This document shows, piece after piece, positions 63,082 through 64,000 of a stretch of 64,000 nt of DNA. The stretch's first letter is position 1. Each line of letters starts with the position of its first letter. Made by a program: the position numbers and the translations under genes. The DNA is from Hydrococcus rivularis NIES-593 (GTDB lineage: Bacteria; Cyanobacteriota; Cyanobacteriia; Cyanobacteriales; Microcystaceae). Where the stretch lies: NCBI RefSeq assembly GCF_001904635.1, contig NZ_MRCB01000019.1, positions 1 through 64,000 of the forward strand, in the 5' to 3' direction. The notes under the pieces were generated by a model. It was not told the DNA's origin, did no database searches, and saw only the letters and a list, made by a program, of their open reading frames with translations.

Positions 63082-64000
63082 TTAAACTACTGGCAGGCGC
63101 ACTTTGAAGCAACTGCCAAGCCCCAATTGGCTGCTGACAGTAATATCTCCCCCGTGACGAACGGCAATGGCTTGGGCAATGGCTAATCCCAATCCCGAAC
63201 CTTCGCTGCGGTAGGATCGCGCTTTATCTGCACGCCAAAAGCGATCGAAAATAAAAGGAAGATCTTCTGGAGCGATACCAATTCCCGTATCTTCGACGCT
63301 GACAATGGCAAACTTATCGATCTGCCGTAGCGCAAGCGTGACAGTTCCTCCCGATGGCGTGTATTGCAGCGCATTTTCTAGCAGATTAGAAAACAATCGA
63401 ATTAACTGAGTAGCATCTCCCATAACCGAGACGCTAGTTTTCCAATTGAATTTGAGGGAGATTTCCTTAGCTTCGGCTTTTGGTTCGAGGAATTCGATCG
63501 CATCTTCTAAAAGTTCTTCGAGGGGAATTGCCTTCCAATCCTGAGTTGGCGTTTTCGTTGTCCCTTCAGTACGCGCCAGCAAAAGCAAGTCTTCTACTAA
63601 ACGAGTCATTTGGTTAGTTGCACTCGCGATCGCGCTAAACTTTTCGGCATCTTGGGGATGAATTCGCTCTGGATGCGTCTGCAACACTTCCACCGAAGTC
63701 TTAATCGCTGTCAGAGGACTGCGCAACTCGTGGGAGGCATCCGCCGTAAACTGTTTCAAGCGCTGGAAACTTTGCTCGATTGGCTTAAGTGACTGCTTAG
63801 TCAGCCACATGCCGCCAACGCCAATCAATCCCAAGGCGATAATTCCTCCCACAGCAGATCCCCAACGCAATTGAATCAGAATGGCTTCTACCGCTTCGGT
63901 AGACTCGCTAACACGCACATAACCCTCCAATTTTTTTTGTCCGCGACTGTAACTATAGGCTGGAATGGTTAGGGTACGAATCTGCCCTTGGCGAACGGTT
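63082..64000 (-). CDS. sensor histidine kinase, truncated by the window end
   Basis: The frame is open to the last base. Visible are a membrane segment (about 40 residues past VRVSESTEAVE), a HisKA dimerisation motif SHELRSPLTAIKTS with the phosphoacceptor His, and a HATPase domain with NLLENALQYTP, DTGIGI and GSGLGLAIA. The extracytoplasmic sensor part and start lie beyond the window, as does the presumed response regulator. Being upstream of rubrerythrin and Rieske genes, a redox or metal signal is plausible, not shown. Confidence 0.88.
   Translation of the reverse strand, partial: TVRQGQIRTLTIPAYSYSRGQKKLEGYVRVSESTEAVEAILIQLRWGSAVGGIIALGLIGVGGMWLTKQSLKPIEQSFQRLKQFTADASHELRSPLTAIKTSVEVLQTHPERIHPQDAEKFSAIASATNQMTRLVEDLLLLARTEGTTKTPTQDWKAIPLEELLEDAIEFLEPKAEAKEISLKFNWKTSVSVMGDATQLIRLFSNLLENALQYTPSGGTVTLALRQIDKFAIVSVEDTGIGIAPEDLPFIFDRFWRADKARSYRSEGSGLGLAIAQAIAVRHGGDITVSSQLGLGSCFKVRLPVV

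Noticed and set aside
1-64000. tRNA, rRNA or CRISPR features
   Set aside because: Scanning by eye for GTTCRA T-loops and regularly spaced repeats gave only hits inside protein genes; a dedicated search could still find one.

Overview
The window is cyanobacterial chromosome. The octamer GCGATCGC (HIP1) is scattered through genes and spacers. The gene content is that of a phototroph: a phylloquinone gene (menB), Ycf45, a GUN4-domain kinase, DUF1816, a Vipp1/PspA relative and an apparent bilin photoreceptor. It could be a freshwater or terrestrial species with a fairly large genome; I cannot name the genus. No rRNA, tRNA or CRISPR array was found.

Layout. 0.3-10 kb holds mostly metabolic singletons: Ycf45-like ATPase, GYD protein, FMN-binding split-barrel protein, a divergent PRPP synthetase, an AmmeMemoRadiSam enzyme, a PHA-synthase-like hydrolase and a large acyl-CoA synthetase (NDP-forming)-GNAT fusion. 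10-11.4 kb is a gene-poor, repeat-bearing stretch with one unlisted 48-residue ORF. 11.4-17 kb carries a DMT exporter and a protein quality-control block (hsp20, dnaK, ftsH); the hsp20 leader looks like an RNA thermometer. 17.3-24.5 kb is a tyrosine/homogentisate degradation region: hmgA and hppD, a divergent Lrp/AsnC regulator, an uncharacterised 291-residue protein, fahA and an aminotransferase. 25-32 kb is accessory: small cysteine-rich and winged-helix-like proteins, MgtC, two amino-acid-type periplasmic binding proteins, and an Fe(II)/2-oxoglutarate oxygenase next to an MFS exporter.

33.7-41.8 kb is the most interesting part. On the minus strand, a GUN4-domain Ser/Thr kinase, a methyl-accepting protein with three tandem GAF domains, and a CheW-receiver protein follow one another closely. 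The second GAF has both the DXCF and the CH cysteines typical of blue/green cyanobacteriochromes. The CheW-receiver protein has an N-terminal Hpt that lost its histidine, and no kinase domain. Divergent from these is a PilB-like protein without the ATPase domain. Together they suggest a non-canonical, tetrapyrrole-sensing phototaxis/type IV pilus control module. This is inference; the residues it rests on are visible in the sequence.

41.9-47.8 kb contains a MidA-type methyltransferase, the fatty-acid genes plsX, fabH and fabD, and a pentapeptide-repeat protein. 47.8-64 kb is mixed: a glycerate kinase remnant, an NADPH-dependent FMN reductase, an RnfD-like plus DUF2330 pair, a PspA relative, a DciA-like protein, menB, a frameshifted membrane-protein remnant, rlmN, an ATP-grasp ligase, and a redox group (Rieske, rubrerythrin, PepSY-like) beside a sensor kinase cut by the window end. 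Several MITE-like elements occur, one nested in another and one filling the spacer upstream of the Rieske gene.
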